Origin: Mycolicibacterium madagascariense
Lineage (GTDB): Bacteria; Actinomycetota; Actinomycetes; Mycobacteriales; Mycobacteriaceae
Length of the DNA: 64,000 nucleotides
Assembly: GCF_010729665.1 (NCBI RefSeq)
Contig: NZ_AP022610.1
Span: 1,426,001-1,490,000 of the forward strand
Direction: 5' to 3'
Below the pieces are notes generated by a model. It was not told the DNA's origin, ran no database searches, and saw only the letters and a list, made by a program, of their open reading frames with translations. The first letter of the stretch is position 1. Each line of letters begins with the position of its first letter. The position numbers and the translations under genes are program-made. Below are positions 1-8,418 of this stretch, piece by piece.

Positions 1-283
1 CGGGCACGCCGATCAGGTCGTGCTGCCGCTCCTCGCCAGGATCGAGCCGGTGCGCCGACGACTCCTTCAGCGCGGTCCACGCGGGGTGGTCAGTCAGGTC
101 GTTGTCGGAATTGGTCCGCACGAATGCGACCAGGTCAGCGACGCTTTCGAAGCCGTAGAGGTCGTCGTCCTTGCCGAGGAACGCCTGCCATTCGTCGTCG
201 GCGTCGCGCCACGACGGTGCCCACAGTGTGTACAGATCGCCCTTGGTCAGACCAAGCCTCACAGGCACGATGTCAGCAGCCAT
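1..283 (-). CDS. Rv3311-like conserved hypothetical protein (N-terminal part, cut by window edge)
   Basis: The reading frame is open from an ATG at 283 (minus strand) to the window edge, giving 94 residues of a longer protein. It begins MAADIVPVRLGLTKGDLYTL and contains WAPSWRDADDEWQAFLGKDD. I recognise this as the mycobacterial Rv3311 family, whose function is unknown to me; upp and pmmB nearby fit the Rv3311-Rv3308 gene order. It is acidic and has no signal peptide. A TAGGCT hexamer ends 7 bases before the ATG, so the transcript may be leaderless. Confidence 0.75.
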   Translation of the reverse strand, partial: MAADIVPVRLGLTKGDLYTLWAPSWRDADDEWQAFLGKDDDLYGFESVADLVAFVRTNSDNDLTDHPAWTALKESSAHRLDPGEERQHDLIGVP

Positions 284-290
284 GCGGCAC

Positions 291-296
291 AGCCTA
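291..296 (-). promoter_or_regulatory. Putative -10 element (TAGGCT) of the Rv3311-like gene
   Basis: TAGGCT on the minus strand lies 7 bases before the ATG at 283. This matches the mycobacterial TANNNT -10 pattern and would place the transcript start at or next to the start codon. Inferred from position only. Confidence 0.4.
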
Positions 297-321
297 ACGA
301 CGCACGATGCGCGCGCTGCTG

Positions 322-816
322 TCAGGCGCGGGCGAAGTACCGCTGGCCGTCGACCGCGACCCGACCGAAGGCCACCTTGAGCACGGGAGCCAGCGGAACG
401 AAGGGCAGCGCCAGCGCCCGCTTGGGCTCGATGGCCACGGTCCACGTCAACCGCGACCCGTCACCGTCGGGTTCCACCTCGTAGTCCTCGGCGAAGTGCT
501 GCAGCAGAGGCAGGTTCCCCTCATACGCGGCGAAGGAGTAGCCGCGTCCCTCGTCCCACCGGAAGAACCGTTCGCGGATACGCGTCAGTCCCGGCGCGAG
601 CGTCACCTCGCGAGTCGTGCCGACGCCGAATGGGCGTGGGCTCGTCCAGTTCACCGACGACACCAGCGGGCTCCACGCGCTCAAGGACGCGTCACTGGCC
701 AACGATTCCCACACCGTCTCCGCCGGCGCCGCGAGCCTCTTCTCGTAGCGGAAGACGTGCGGGGCCGCCGTGAAGAAGGCCCCGTCGACGGGTTCTATCG
801 AGTACCAGCGCGTCAT
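322..816 (-). CDS. SRPBCC-family (polyketide cyclase/START-like) protein
   Basis: This 164-residue protein has the SRPBCC/START-like layout: a first strand (residues 20-30, FRYEKRLAAPAETVWESLAS), a central sheet (GVGTTREVTL) and a long C-terminal helix. It has no signal peptide. Family members bind hydrophobic ligands or act as cyclases, but nothing here identifies the ligand. The gene is divergent from the adjacent zinc alcohol dehydrogenase with only 39 bp between start codons, so they may share a control region. The fold assignment is sound; the function is unknown. Confidence 0.75.
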   Translation of the reverse strand: MTRWYSIEPVDGAFFTAAPHVFRYEKRLAAPAETVWESLASDASLSAWSPLVSSVNWTSPRPFGVGTTREVTLAPGLTRIRERFFRWDEGRGYSFAAYEGNLPLLQHFAEDYEVEPDGDGSRLTWTVAIEPKRALALPFVPLAPVLKVAFGRVAVDGQRYFARA

Positions 817-855
817 GGCTCACCAGCATGCCAAAGGACGCGGCACGATGGCCCC

Positions 856-1899
856 ATGCGCGCTGTGGTGTTCGATGAGTTCGGCGGTTCCGTGGACGTC
901 CGGTCGGTCCCCGATCCGGCGCCTTCCCGGGGCGGCGTCGTCGTGGAAGTACAGGCGACGGGCCTGTGCCGCAGCGACTGGCACGCGTGGGCGGGTCACG
1001 ACGACGGCGTCGCGCTCCCGCATGTACCGGGCCACGAACTGGTCGGCGTGGTGGTCGCGGCAGGACCCGACGTTCGGCGCTGGCAGGTCGGCGACCGCGT
1101 GACCACGCCATTCGTCTGCGGTTGCGGCGCGTGCGAGTGGTGCCGCGCCGGTCAGGCCCAGGTCTGCCCGACGCAGACGCAGCCCGGTTTCACGCACTGG
1201 GGCTCCTTTGCCGAGCTCGTCGCACTGCATGCCGCCGACACCAATCTGGTCGCGGTGCCGGACATCGTCGAGGATGCCGCGGCCGCCGGGTTGGGCTGCC
1301 GGTTCGCGACGGCCTACCGAGCGCTGCACGCGCGGGCCGGCGTGCACGCGGGGGAGTGGGTCACGGTCGTCGGCGTCGGCGGGGTGGGGCTCAGCGCCGT
1401 GCAGGTCGCCGTGGCCGCCGGCGCCCGGGTGATCGCCGTCGACCGCACGCGGGCAGCCCTGACCCTCGCGCAGCGGCTCGGCGCCGAGCACACCGTGCTG
1501 GCCGACGGGGTCGACGTCGCGGCCCGCGTGCACGACCTCACGGCCGGCGGCAGCCACGTCGCCATCGATGCCGTCGGCTCACCGGGCACCTGCGCCGACG
1601 CCGTCTACAGCCTGCGCAGGCGGGGCCGTCACGTGCAGGTCGGTCTGTTGCCCTCCGTCGGTGGCCATCCCACCGTTCCGATGGAGCGGGTGATCGGGTG
1701 GGAGCTCGACGTCCTCGGCAGTCACGGCATGGCCGCCGTCGACTATCCCGCGATGCTGGGCCTCGTCGAGGCGGGCACGCTGCGACCCCAGGATCTCGTC
1801 GAACGCGTGGTTGGCCTGTCGGAGGGGGCCCGGCTACTACCGTCGGTCGACACCGCCTCGCCTGCCGGTGTGACGCTGATCGACCCACGGGTGCCCTGA
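856..1899 (+). CDS. Zinc-dependent alcohol dehydrogenase (MDR superfamily)
   Basis: A 347-residue medium-chain dehydrogenase/reductase, predicted to oxidise an alcohol with NAD(P). The catalytic zinc ligands are visible as Cys38 (GLCRSDW) and the GHE motif. The structural-zinc lobe CGCGACEWCRAGQAQVC follows at about 92-108. The Rossmann glycine motif is GVGGVGLSAVQVA near residue 172. Length is normal for the family. I chose the ATG at 856 because the canonical first strand (MRAVVFDEFG) starts there; the frame is open further upstream but that part has no family resemblance. The substrate cannot be told from sequence. Confidence 0.88.
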   Translation: MRAVVFDEFGGSVDVRSVPDPAPSRGGVVVEVQATGLCRSDWHAWAGHDDGVALPHVPGHELVGVVVAAGPDVRRWQVGDRVTTPFVCGCGACEWCRAGQAQVCPTQTQPGFTHWGSFAELVALHAADTNLVAVPDIVEDAAAAGLGCRFATAYRALHARAGVHAGEWVTVVGVGGVGLSAVQVAVAAGARVIAVDRTRAALTLAQRLGAEHTVLADGVDVAARVHDLTAGGSHVAIDAVGSPGTCADAVYSLRRRGRHVQVGLLPSVGGHPTVPMERVIGWELDVLGSHGMAAVDYPAMLGLVEAGTLRPQDLVERVVGLSEGARLLPSVDTASPAGVTLIDPRVP

Positions 1900-1902
1900 C
1901 CG

Positions 1903-2943
1903 TCAGGCCGTCGGCCGCCAGAAACCCTGAAAGTGCTGATCCGCGTTGGTCGTTCGGATCGCCGACAGGTGGACGGGGTCGCCCGCCTCGATCATCATGC
2001 CGTTGCCGACGATCATCGCGACGTGCCCGTCCCACACGGCCAGGTCGCCCGGTCGCAGCGATGAGGCGTCGACCGCGGCGCCCACGTCCTGCTCCTGTGC
2101 GAGCCGTGGAAGGTCAAGTCCCGCTTCGTGATACGCCCACTGGGTGAGTCCGCTGCAGTCGAGACCGACACCGGGGGTGGTGCCGCCCCAGTCGTAGGGC
2201 ACGCCGAGCTGGGTCAGGGCGTGTCGAACGGCGCTCGCCGCAACGGCATTGGGCGCGACCGCCGTGCTGCCGTCGGGAAGGTGGACGGTGACGCCGCTGC
2301 CGAAGACCTCGGGGTCGACGTTCGGCAGCGGGCGGTCGTCCGCCTCGGGCCAGACCGCGCTGACGTGCGCGGCGTGGACGATCGGTGTCGACGCCGGGGA
2401 ACCGTGGCTGGCACCGACGCCCGCCGACAGGCCCATGGGAACCGTCGGCGCAACCGGCGCCATCGGCCCCGTCACCGCGGCCCGATGACCGTCGAGCTCA
2501 TCGCGCAGACCGTCCACGACGTCGTTGGCCTCGTCGAGGGCGCGGCGGGCCTCGACCATCAGTTCGTCGGCGACGCCGGGCTCGTCGATCCGAGCTTCCA
2601 GTGCGGCGGCCTTCGCCTCGAACGCATCGATGATGGCCTGCAGGCGCAGACGCGCACCGGCCACCGCCCCGACCGCATCGGCGGTGGTGGCGCCGAGTTG
2701 GGCCGTGCGTGCGACGAGCTCGTCGATGGCGGCGACGGTGGCCTCGGTGAAGTCAGTGGCGGCCGCCGCGGCCTCGCCCGTCCACGGGACGTCGCGCCCC
2801 GACCGGCCCGTGGCGGCAGCGACGTCGGCCAGGGCGCGACGAATGTCGTGCAACGTCGTCGCCGTGTCCGGCGTGCCGGTGCCCAGCATCGCCTGCACGT
2901 CCCGCAGTGGGGCCGTCAGCTGACTCACCAGGGCGCTGGACAC
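1903..2943 (-). CDS. NlpC/P60 (C40) peptidoglycan endopeptidase with T7SS-type N-terminal domain
   Basis: A 346-residue protein. Residues 1-150 are Ala-rich amphipathic helices of the kind found in type VII secretion (WXG100/Esp-like) substrates. The C-terminal 120 residues are an NlpC/P60 domain with the catalytic Cys263 in GLDCSGLTQWAYHEAG and the catalytic His in GHVAMIVG. NlpC/P60 enzymes cleave peptide stems of peptidoglycan. There is no Sec signal, so export through an ESX-type system is the likely route. The EspC-like gene lies 2 bp upstream on the same strand, which suggests one operon and possibly a co-secreted pair. Confidence 0.85.
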   Translation of the reverse strand: MSSALVSQLTAPLRDVQAMLGTGTPDTATTLHDIRRALADVAAATGRSGRDVPWTGEAAAAATDFTEATVAAIDELVARTAQLGATTADAVGAVAGARLRLQAIIDAFEAKAAALEARIDEPGVADELMVEARRALDEANDVVDGLRDELDGHRAAVTGPMAPVAPTVPMGLSAGVGASHGSPASTPIVHAAHVSAVWPEADDRPLPNVDPEVFGSGVTVHLPDGSTAVAPNAVAASAVRHALTQLGVPYDWGGTTPGVGLDCSGLTQWAYHEAGLDLPRLAQEQDVGAAVDASSLRPGDLAVWDGHVAMIVGNGMMIEAGDPVHLSAIRTTNADQHFQGFWRPTA

Positions 2944-2945
2944 GC

Positions 2946-3242
2946 CTAGGCCCAGGCTCGCTGAATCGACTGTCCCGCATGGCCTTCCGCATCGCGATAG
3001 GCGGCTGCGGTGGCGCCCGCGGTGGCGGTCGCCGCGGTGAGGCGCGCGGCGAGGACGGTAGCGCGATCCGCCGCATGTGCCAGCGCCTCGTTCAAGGCGA
3101 TCAGGTAAGCCGTGCCGACGGAGCCCAGGGCGTCGGCACCGACCGTCGCGGCGGTCAGCGCAGCGGCGATGGCCGCGAGAGCGTCGGCATGGTCGCGGTG
3201 CGTGGCGCCGAGCGCGCGGAGGCCCGAGGTATCGGCGATCAT
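2946..3242 (-). CDS. EspC-like type VII secretion target (98 aa)
   Basis: A small Ala-rich helical protein with the length and pattern of the EspC/T7SS-target family: a first helix, a central GSVGTAYLIALNEAL segment, and a second long helix. It ends with YRDAE, which fits the YxxxD/E export signal of type VII substrates. It starts at the ATG at 3242 and ends 2 bp before the NlpC/P60 peptidase gene, so the two are probably co-transcribed and may be secreted together. The family call rests on size, composition, the export motif and context. Confidence 0.7.
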   Translation of the reverse strand: MIADTSGLRALGATHRDHADALAAIAAALTAATVGADALGSVGTAYLIALNEALAHAADRATVLAARLTAATATAGATAAAYRDAEGHAGQSIQRAWA

Positions 3243-3286
3243 GCGCGTTATGACGTGCGTAGAGCGCGCCCGGTTCCCTCGACGTC

Positions 3287-3292
3287 TAGGGT
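3287..3292 (+). promoter_or_regulatory. Putative -10 element (TAGGGT) of upp, leaderless layout
   Basis: TAGGGT is followed by exactly 6 bases and then the upp ATG at 3299, so transcription would begin at the A of the start codon. No Shine-Dalgarno sequence is present in front of upp. Confidence 0.5.
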
Positions 3293-3298
3293 CGCCGC

Positions 3299-3922
3299 AT
3301 GGACGTCCGCGTTGTCGATCATCCCCTCGCCGCCGCCCGGCTGACCACGCTGCGCGACGAGCGCACCGACAACGCCGGCTTCCGGGCGGCCCTGTGCGAC
3401 CTGGCGCTGATGCTCGTCTACGAGGCCATGCGCGACGCCGCGTCGACCCCGGTGCCGATCCGCACCCCGGTGGCGGAGACCGTCGGGTCCCGGCTGGCGT
3501 CGCCGCCGCTGCTGGTTCCGGTGCTGCGGGCAGGTCTCGGCATGGTGGAGCGGGCCCAGCAGCTCATCCCGGAGGCCAAGGTGGGATTCGTCGGGGTGGC
3601 CCGTGACGAGGAGACCGCCCTGCCCACCCCGTATCTGGAGTCGCTGCCCGACGACCTCAGCACGTGGCCGGTGATGGTGCTCGACCCCATGCTGGCCACC
3701 GGCGGATCGATGGTGCACACCCTGGGCCTGCTGCGCGCTCGCCAGGCCGTCGACGTCACCGCCGTCTGCGTGGTCTGCGCCCCGGAAGGCATTGCGGCAC
3801 TGGAGAAGGCGGCACCTCACCTGACGCTCTACACCGCCGCCATCGACGACGGACTCAATGACGTCTCCTACATCGTGCCCGGCCTCGGCGACGCGGGCGA
3901 TCGTCAATTCGGGCCGCGCTGA
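3299..3922 (+). CDS. upp: Uracil phosphoribosyltransferase
   Basis: The 207-residue protein converts uracil and PRPP to UMP in pyrimidine salvage. The PRPP-binding loop is visible as [14 protein letters not shown], and the uracil-site segment [15 protein letters not shown] is at the C-terminus. Length matches bacterial Upp. The ATG at 3299 begins with the conserved [16 protein letters not shown]. Its last 19 bp overlap the 3' end of convergent pmmB. The gene corresponds to Rv3309c by order and sequence. Confidence 0.96.
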   Translation: MDVRVVDHPLAAARLTTLRDERTDNAGFRAALCDLALMLVYEAMRDAASTPVPIRTPVAETVGSRLASPPLLVPVLRAGLGMVERAQQLIPEAKVGFVGVARDEETALPTPYLESLPDDLSTWPVMVLDPMLATGGSMVHTLGLLRARQAVDVTAVCVVCAPEGIAALEKAAPHLTLYTAAIDDGLNDVSYIVPGLGDAGDRQFGPR

Positions 3923-5412
3923 AGCAGACCGACCACGTCGGCTCGCAGTGCGTCGAGGCGTTCGGCGGCCTCGCCGCGGGCCGCCGCCACGTCGTCGCGC
4001 GGCGGTAGTCGAATCTCGAAGTAGACCTTGACCTTTGGCTCGGTCCCCGACGGGCGGACCGCCACGCGCACCGACTCGCCGGTGTAGATCAGGGCGTCGG
4101 TGCGGCCCAGCAGATCCGACACCTCGACCAGCTCGCCGGCCAGCCGCGACGGTGGCGCCGTGCGGAGCCGTTGCATCAGGTGAGCGTCCGCAGGGACCGA
4201 CACCGCGGCGGTCACGTGCACGCCGTGACGGAGTGCGAGCGCATCCAACGCATCCGACGGGGTACGCCCCGCGGCGCGCAGCTCGGCCACCAGATCGCAG
4301 GCGAGCACGGCAGCGCTGATGCCGTCCTTGTCGCGGACCGCGGAGGGGTCGACGCAGTGGCCGATGGCCTCTTCGTAGGCGTACACCAGCGTGCTGCCGG
4401 GGAGGTCGGCGTCACCGCGGGCCAGCCACTTGAACCCGGTCAACGTCTCGACGTGCTGCGCGCCGTGAGCGGCGGCGATCGAGGCCAGCATGCGCGATGA
4501 CACGACCGTGCTGGCCACCACGGCGTGGGCGGTCACCACGCCGGGATCGAGCTGGGTGAGGACGTAATCGCCGAGCAGCCAACCGGTTTCATCACCCGAG
4601 AGCATTCGCCACCCGGAGTCGGTGGGGATGCCGACGGCGCACCGGTCCGCGTCGGGATCCAGTGCGATCGCCACGTCGGCGTCGACGTCGGCGGCCAACG
4701 CCAGCAGCAGATCGGTGGCTCCCGCCTCCTCCGGGTTGGGGAAGGCCACGGTCGGAAAGTCGCCGTCGGGCGCGAATTGCTCGGCGACGACGTGCACGTC
4801 GGTGATGCCCGCTTCGCGCAGGACGCGCAGGGCGGGTTCGCCGCCGACACCGTGCATGGGGGTCAACGCCACCCGCACGGGGCTCGTACCCCGCCGCACC
4901 TCGCTCGCCCGCCGGACGTAGTCCGCGATGAGGCCGGTGTCCGAGGGCATCACGTCGGAGCGCGGGACGTCGTGGGGCGCAGCGGCCATCGCGGCCTCGA
5001 TGTCACGGTCGCTCGGCGGGACGATCTGCATGCCGCCGTCGAGGTACACCTTGTAGCCGTTGTCCGAGGGCGGGTTGTGGGACGCCGTGATCTGCACACC
5101 CGCGGCCGCCCCCGAGCGGCGCACCGCGAAGGCCACGACCGGCGTCGGAACCGGATCCGGCAGCAGGACTACCGAAAATCCGTGAGCAGCAAGCACTTCA
5201 GCCGTCGCCAGCGCGAACGCGTCGGAGTGGTGACGAGCATCGCGGCCCACCACGACCGTCGAACCGCCGAGGTGGCGATCGGCGAGGACCTTGGCCAGCC
5301 CCCAGGTCGCCGCGGTGACGGTCTCGACGTTCATGCCGCCGGGGCCGGGCCGCATCGGCCCCCGCAGGCCGGCCGTGCCGAAGGTCAGGGGGGGCTCACC
5401 GGGTGTGCTCAT
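3904..5412 (-). CDS. pmmB: Phospho-sugar mutase PmmB (phosphomannomutase/phosphoglucomutase family)
   Basis: A 502-residue alpha-D-phosphohexomutase that interconverts sugar 1- and 6-phosphates. All four family motifs are visible: active-site serine loop [15 protein letters not shown], metal-binding loop [10 protein letters not shown], sugar-binding EEAIGHCVD and phosphate-binding [13 protein letters not shown] chose the ATG at 5412 ([18 protein letters not shown]) because the conserved fold starts there; a longer in-frame start at 5475 adds 21 unconserved residues. It corresponds to Rv3308. The 3' end overlaps upp by 19 bp in the convergent orientation. Confidence 0.94.
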   Translation of the reverse strand: MSTPGEPPLTFGTAGLRGPMRPGPGGMNVETVTAATWGLAKVLADRHLGGSTVVVGRDARHHSDAFALATAEVLAAHGFSVVLLPDPVPTPVVAFAVRRSGAAAGVQITASHNPPSDNGYKVYLDGGMQIVPPSDRDIEAAMAAAPHDVPRSDVMPSDTGLIADYVRRASEVRRGTSPVRVALTPMHGVGGEPALRVLREAGITDVHVVAEQFAPDGDFPTVAFPNPEEAGATDLLLALAADVDADVAIALDPDADRCAVGIPTDSGWRMLSGDETGWLLGDYVLTQLDPGVVTAHAVVASTVVSSRMLASIAAAHGAQHVETLTGFKWLARGDADLPGSTLVYAYEEAIGHCVDPSAVRDKDGISAAVLACDLVAELRAAGRTPSDALDALALRHGVHVTAAVSVPADAHLMQRLRTAPPSRLAGELVEVSDLLGRTDALIYTGESVRVAVRPSGTEPKVKVYFEIRLPPRDDVAAARGEAAERLDALRADVVGLLQRGPN

Positions 5413-5476
5413 GTGCTCATTGTGACCGGCCGGGCTGGGCTGGCCCGGGGGTGTGCAGGCAGACACGGCAGACACG

Positions 5477-5497
5477 GGCGACTGGGGGCCCGTCGCC
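5477..5497 (-). terminator. Hairpin downstream of the nitroreductase gene
   Basis: GGCGAC (5477-5482) and GTCGCC (5492-5497) form a 6-bp perfect stem with a 9-base loop, 5 bases after the nitroreductase stop codon. There is no T-run, as is common in mycobacteria. Just beside it the 9-mer CAGACACGG is repeated twice in tandem. Confidence 0.4.
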
Positions 5498-5502
5498 GTG
5501 GC

Positions 5503-6156
5503 CTACCGGTCGAGGAAGACGACCGTGTCGTCGATCGACTTGCGCGGGACGTCGAGGTTGTTGGCCGGAAAGTCTTCGACAGCGTATCCGATGGCCAGAC
5601 CGCACAGGATGTCGTACTCGTCCGGGATGAGGAGGGCCTCGCGGACGACGTCGGGGAAACCGGCGATGAGCATCTGAACGCAGGTGCCCAGTCCTCGCGT
5701 GGTCAATCCCAGGATCAGCGTCTGCAGATACATGCCCACGCCCAGACTGTCGACGTGATGGAGGCCGCGGGGCATGCACACGACGCCGGCCAGCGGAGCG
5801 TCGTAGAACCGATAGTTGAGCCGGATGGCCGTTCGACGCGCCTCGAAATCGTCGCGGGTGATCCCGAGGCTTCCGTAAAGCTGTTCTCCCAGTTCGTATT
5901 TGAACCGATTCAAGTCGTCATGTAGCGGAGGTATCGATGGCTCGCGCGTCCGGGACGCGTCGAGCAGCGCGGTGACCAGTCGTTCGCGCGCAGCCCCTTC
6001 GGCAAGTATGAGGTGCCAGGGCTGGGTGTTCGAGTTCGACGGTGCGCGTCGCGCCAGTTCCAACGCCTCGACGACGGCTGATCGGGGCACCGCCTTGTCG
6101 GGGTGGAACAACCTGATCGATCGGCGATCTCGCACCACACGGTCGAACTCGCTCAT
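5503..6156 (-). CDS. Nitroreductase-family FMN protein
   Basis: A 217-residue flavin oxidoreductase of the nitroreductase fold. The FMN-binding N-terminal motif is DRRSIRLFHPDKAV followed by ARRAPSNSNTQPWHLIL. The C-terminal GLGTCVQMLIAGFPDVVREALLIPDEYDILCGLAIGY matches the second FMN and dimer region. Family members reduce nitroaromatics, quinones or similar acceptors with NAD(P)H; the substrate here is unknown. The gene is not part of the M. tuberculosis order and lies at the left end of an insertion between pmmB and deoD. Confidence 0.88.
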   Translation of the reverse strand: MSEFDRVVRDRRSIRLFHPDKAVPRSAVVEALELARRAPSNSNTQPWHLILAEGAARERLVTALLDASRTREPSIPPLHDDLNRFKYELGEQLYGSLGITRDDFEARRTAIRLNYRFYDAPLAGVVCMPRGLHHVDSLGVGMYLQTLILGLTTRGLGTCVQMLIAGFPDVVREALLIPDEYDILCGLAIGYAVEDFPANNLDVPRKSIDDTVVFLDR

Positions 6157-6241
6157 TTCCCACGTCCCCTCACAGCGTTCGGACGACGGTATCCGAGGCG
6201 GTCCGTGCGAGTGCTACACGCAGTCCGTGTCAGCGTTCATC

Positions 6242-6793
6242 ATGGGTGTCGTGGGGTGGACGTTTGGACCGGGTCGCCGGTGGGGGCTGTTGGTCGGCGC
6301 TGTCGTGGGGGTGTTGGCCGTGGTGATCGCTGCAGCGAGCATGCTCCATGCCGTGGTGCCCGGTGAGAAGGCGGCCGTGCCTATTCGCAACCCGATCCCC
6401 ATGGACGAGGAGTTTGCGAACATCAACCGGGTGTCGCACTGGCCGGCGGAGTGGATCGACGCGGTGTGCGAGAGGCCGGTGTACACACTGCGCAATTACA
6501 CGATGCTGCCTCACGCAACGGCCAACTCCTCTTGCCGATCGTTGATCAAGCCTGGCGGAGACGTGGATTATCTGATGATCTCCCGCTTTCCCAGCGAGTT
6601 GCCGATGCAGGTAGACCTGCACAATGCCGGCTACCAGTGGTACGCGTTCGCCTTCGATCACGGCTCGCTGATCGCGTTCGAGACTGTCTCCGACTCCGAA
6701 GTCGTCGGCTCGAATGGGCTGCGTGAGTCTCCGGTCTTGCAGCCGCTCAAGCGATTCGGATTCCACATCTATGCCAACCCCGGACCACCGTAA
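6242..6793 (+). CDS. Hypothetical single-pass membrane or exported protein
   Basis: A 183-residue protein not recognised as a named family. Residues 12-35 form one hydrophobic segment (WGLLVGAVVGVLAVVIAAAS), followed by a soluble domain with two Cys residues (AVCERP and SSCRSL) that could pair outside the membrane. An alternative GTG at 6227 adds five residues; neither start has a good ribosome binding site. Base composition from here to about 7.9 kb is visibly less GC-rich than the flanks, which suggests acquired DNA. Confidence 0.6.
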   Translation: MGVVGWTFGPGRRWGLLVGAVVGVLAVVIAAASMLHAVVPGEKAAVPIRNPIPMDEEFANINRVSHWPAEWIDAVCERPVYTLRNYTMLPHATANSSCRSLIKPGGDVDYLMISRFPSELPMQVDLHNAGYQWYAFAFDHGSLIAFETVSDSEVVGSNGLRESPVLQPLKRFGFHIYANPGPP

Positions 6794-6821
6794 CCCTGAC
6801 CCGCCGTAGTGGGCTTATCCG

Positions 6822-7385
6822 CTAGTCGGCACGGCGGCGGCGTTCGTCGGGGTCGTCGACCCACGTGCGGTACAGCTTGTGGACTCCGCCAGTCTCCATG
6901 AGGCGCGCCTTCCAGTCGTCACATGACGGCTTCGCGCCGAGTTCGATGCATCCCTCGATGATGTCTTCGAGCACGACTCGCGATCCCGGCAGATGGGCTT
7001 TGATGTTGAACGACGGGTGGATGTGCGGTCGCCGTTCGGGACTATTGCCCATCGGGTGCCAATGCCAGCGGATCTGCTGGCCCGTCTGCATTTCCAGTTT
7101 GTAGATGTACTCACGCGTGGAAATTCGGAATTTCTCTGGTGGTCGGTAAGCGCGGTGTTCCTCTGAGGTCGCGACAAGTTCGAATCGTTGTTGAGCATGG
7201 AGGGTGCCGAAGTCTCTAAGGCTCATCCCGTCAGGGCCGTTGAGTATCCATGCGCCGGTATCACCGACTTGGTGGACTCGTTCAGTGAGCCGGACCTTGG
7301 CGACGCCGTCGAGGCACGACAGCGCCGCTTGCAGGGGATCGATGTAGTTGCGCAGCGCTTCGGACGCGGTTCTCCCCGGCAACAA
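6822..7385 (-). CDS. Hypothetical protein, second gene of a toxin-antitoxin-like pair (187 aa)
   Basis: No family recognised with confidence. The N-terminal half resembles small mycobacterial or phage-type unknowns. Residues 100-125 hold a His-rich stretch (RWHWHPMG, PHIHPSFNI) that could bind metal or form an active site. The start is taken as TTG at 7385 because a good ribosome binding site (GAGGGA) lies 5-6 bases upstream; no ATG fits. It follows a 69-residue gene on the same strand after 26 bp. Pairing of a small gene with a larger one in AT-richer DNA suggests a toxin-antitoxin-like unit, but this is inference. Confidence 0.5.
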   Translation of the reverse strand: MLPGRTASEALRNYIDPLQAALSCLDGVAKVRLTERVHQVGDTGAWILNGPDGMSLRDFGTLHAQQRFELVATSEEHRAYRPPEKFRISTREYIYKLEMQTGQQIRWHWHPMGNSPERRPHIHPSFNIKAHLPGSRVVLEDIIEGCIELGAKPSCDDWKARLMETGGVHKLYRTWVDDPDERRRRAD

Positions 7386-7411
7386 GATTTCCCTCGGTCG
7401 CCGGGCTTCAG

Positions 7412-7621
7412 CTAGCGCGCAAACGGTAGCGCTGTGGCCACCTCGGCCAGTCCAGGTACTTCGTCCCAGTTGGTGCCTTCGAATTCGCCTGCATCCCAGC
7501 GACGGAGGAACTCAGTGCCGCTGATGCCCATGTTCTTTTGCGCGATCTGATCGAATAATTCGGCGCTATCGCGGGGGTTCACGTAGTCGACACCACCCGT
7601 GGTCTCGGTCGTTGTCGCCAC
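7412..7621 (-). CDS. Small hypothetical protein, first gene of a toxin-antitoxin-like pair (69 aa)
   Basis: A 69-residue acidic protein containing GISGTEFLRRWDAGEFEG and ending in LAEVATALPFAR, a pattern I associate loosely with small antitoxin-like proteins. The GTG at 7621 is preferred because AAGGGG lies 8 bases before it; an in-frame GTG at 7630 overlaps that ribosome binding site. It is followed after 26 bp by the 187-residue gene, so the two are probably co-transcribed. Function is unknown. Confidence 0.5.
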   Translation of the reverse strand: MATTTETTGGVDYVNPRDSAELFDQIAQKNMGISGTEFLRRWDAGEFEGTNWDEVPGLAEVATALPFAR

Positions 7622-7946
7622 TTTAACCACCCCTTATGTCTTCACGCCCGCTCGGTGAGAGTGCCTGCGGTACCTGATGACGTCTGTTTACCAGTTGGCA
7701 CCGACAATACCTGCGGTGTGCAAGAGGTGACGGCAAGCGTCATACGTCTTGGGCCCGCGTCGGTTAGCAGTATTTGACCCAGTTCTGGACAGAAGTAGGC
7801 GTTCCTGGGATCGTCGTCCGTCAAGAGAGCGGTAAGTGTGTAGACGGTCGCTTTTGTACGGCGGCAACAGCTTTCGATCTAGCAGGCTCAAGAACTGCGC
7901 ACCGGAGCGCCGTAGACCCCCGCCAGTGGCTGGCGGAACGCCGACC
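7622..7946. other. Intergenic region without a supported gene
   Basis: About 325 bases of lower GC than the flanks, between the small-gene pair and marR, both on the minus strand. Only short frames without family resemblance are present on either strand. It holds the promoter side of the small pair and, at its right end, the marR-proximal hairpin. I see no repeat or RNA gene in it. Confidence 0.6.
7920..7936 (-). terminator. Hairpin downstream of marR
   Basis: CCGCCAG and CTGGCGG form a perfect 7-bp stem around a 3-base loop (TGG), 10 bases after the marR stop codon on the minus strand. There is no T-run; assigned by position and symmetry. Confidence 0.5.
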
Positions 7947-8390
7947 TCAGTCGAGGGGGCGCTCGTCGCCGTCGGCGAGCTTGCGCAACACCGGTGCCAC
8001 CAACATCAGCAGGTTGAATTCGAGCTCGGTCAGCGTGTCCAGCATCGCCGCGTTCAGCCACGCGTCGCGTTCGGCCCGGTCGGCTTCCAGGAGCGCGACG
8101 CCGTCAGCGGTCACCTCGACGAGCTGGCGGCGGCGGTCCTCGGGATCGGTCCGGCGGGCGACCAGACCGCGCGACTCCAGGTGATTGAGTCCGTCGGTGA
8201 GCGACTGGGCGCGAACGTGCATGCGGATGGCGAGCTCGGCGGGGGTGGTCACCCCGGCTCTGCTGACTTCGCCGAGCACCTGTTGCTGGCCGAGCGTGAG
8301 GCCGTTGTCGCTGCGGTGGCGCCGGAGCTGTCGGGTCAGCGCCATGATCGATTCGCGCAACTCGGTGGCGTTGGCCATGGTCGAGGTCAT
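7947..8390 (-). CDS. MarR-family transcriptional regulator
   Basis: A 147-residue winged-helix repressor. The DNA-binding region spans about residues 35-95: LTLGQQQVLGEVS, then AELAIRMHVRAQSLTDGLNHLESRGLVAR, then the wing DPEDRRRQLVEVT. The ATG at 8390 is chosen over an upstream TTG because a 20-bp palindrome covers 8391-8410. It is divergent from an AbrB-type permease. The palindrome overlaps its own -10 element, so autorepression and control of the permease are likely. The inducing ligand is unknown. Confidence 0.9.
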   Translation of the reverse strand: MTSTMANATELRESIMALTRQLRRHRSDNGLTLGQQQVLGEVSRAGVTTPAELAIRMHVRAQSLTDGLNHLESRGLVARRTDPEDRRRQLVEVTADGVALLEADRAERDAWLNAAMLDTLTELEFNLLMLVAPVLRKLADGDERPLD

Positions 8391-8410
8391 TACCAAGTTA
8401 TACCTTGGTA
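8391..8410. promoter_or_regulatory. MarR operator palindrome between marR and the permease gene
   Basis: TACCAAG (8391-8397) and CTTGGTA (8404-8410) are perfect 7-bp arms around a 6-base spacer. The element abuts the marR ATG. It contains TATAAC (minus strand, 8397-8402), which sits 6 bases before that ATG and would be the -10 of a leaderless marR mRNA. A dimer bound here would block marR and probably the divergent permease. Confidence 0.75.
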
Positions 8411-8418
8411 TCGCTGTG

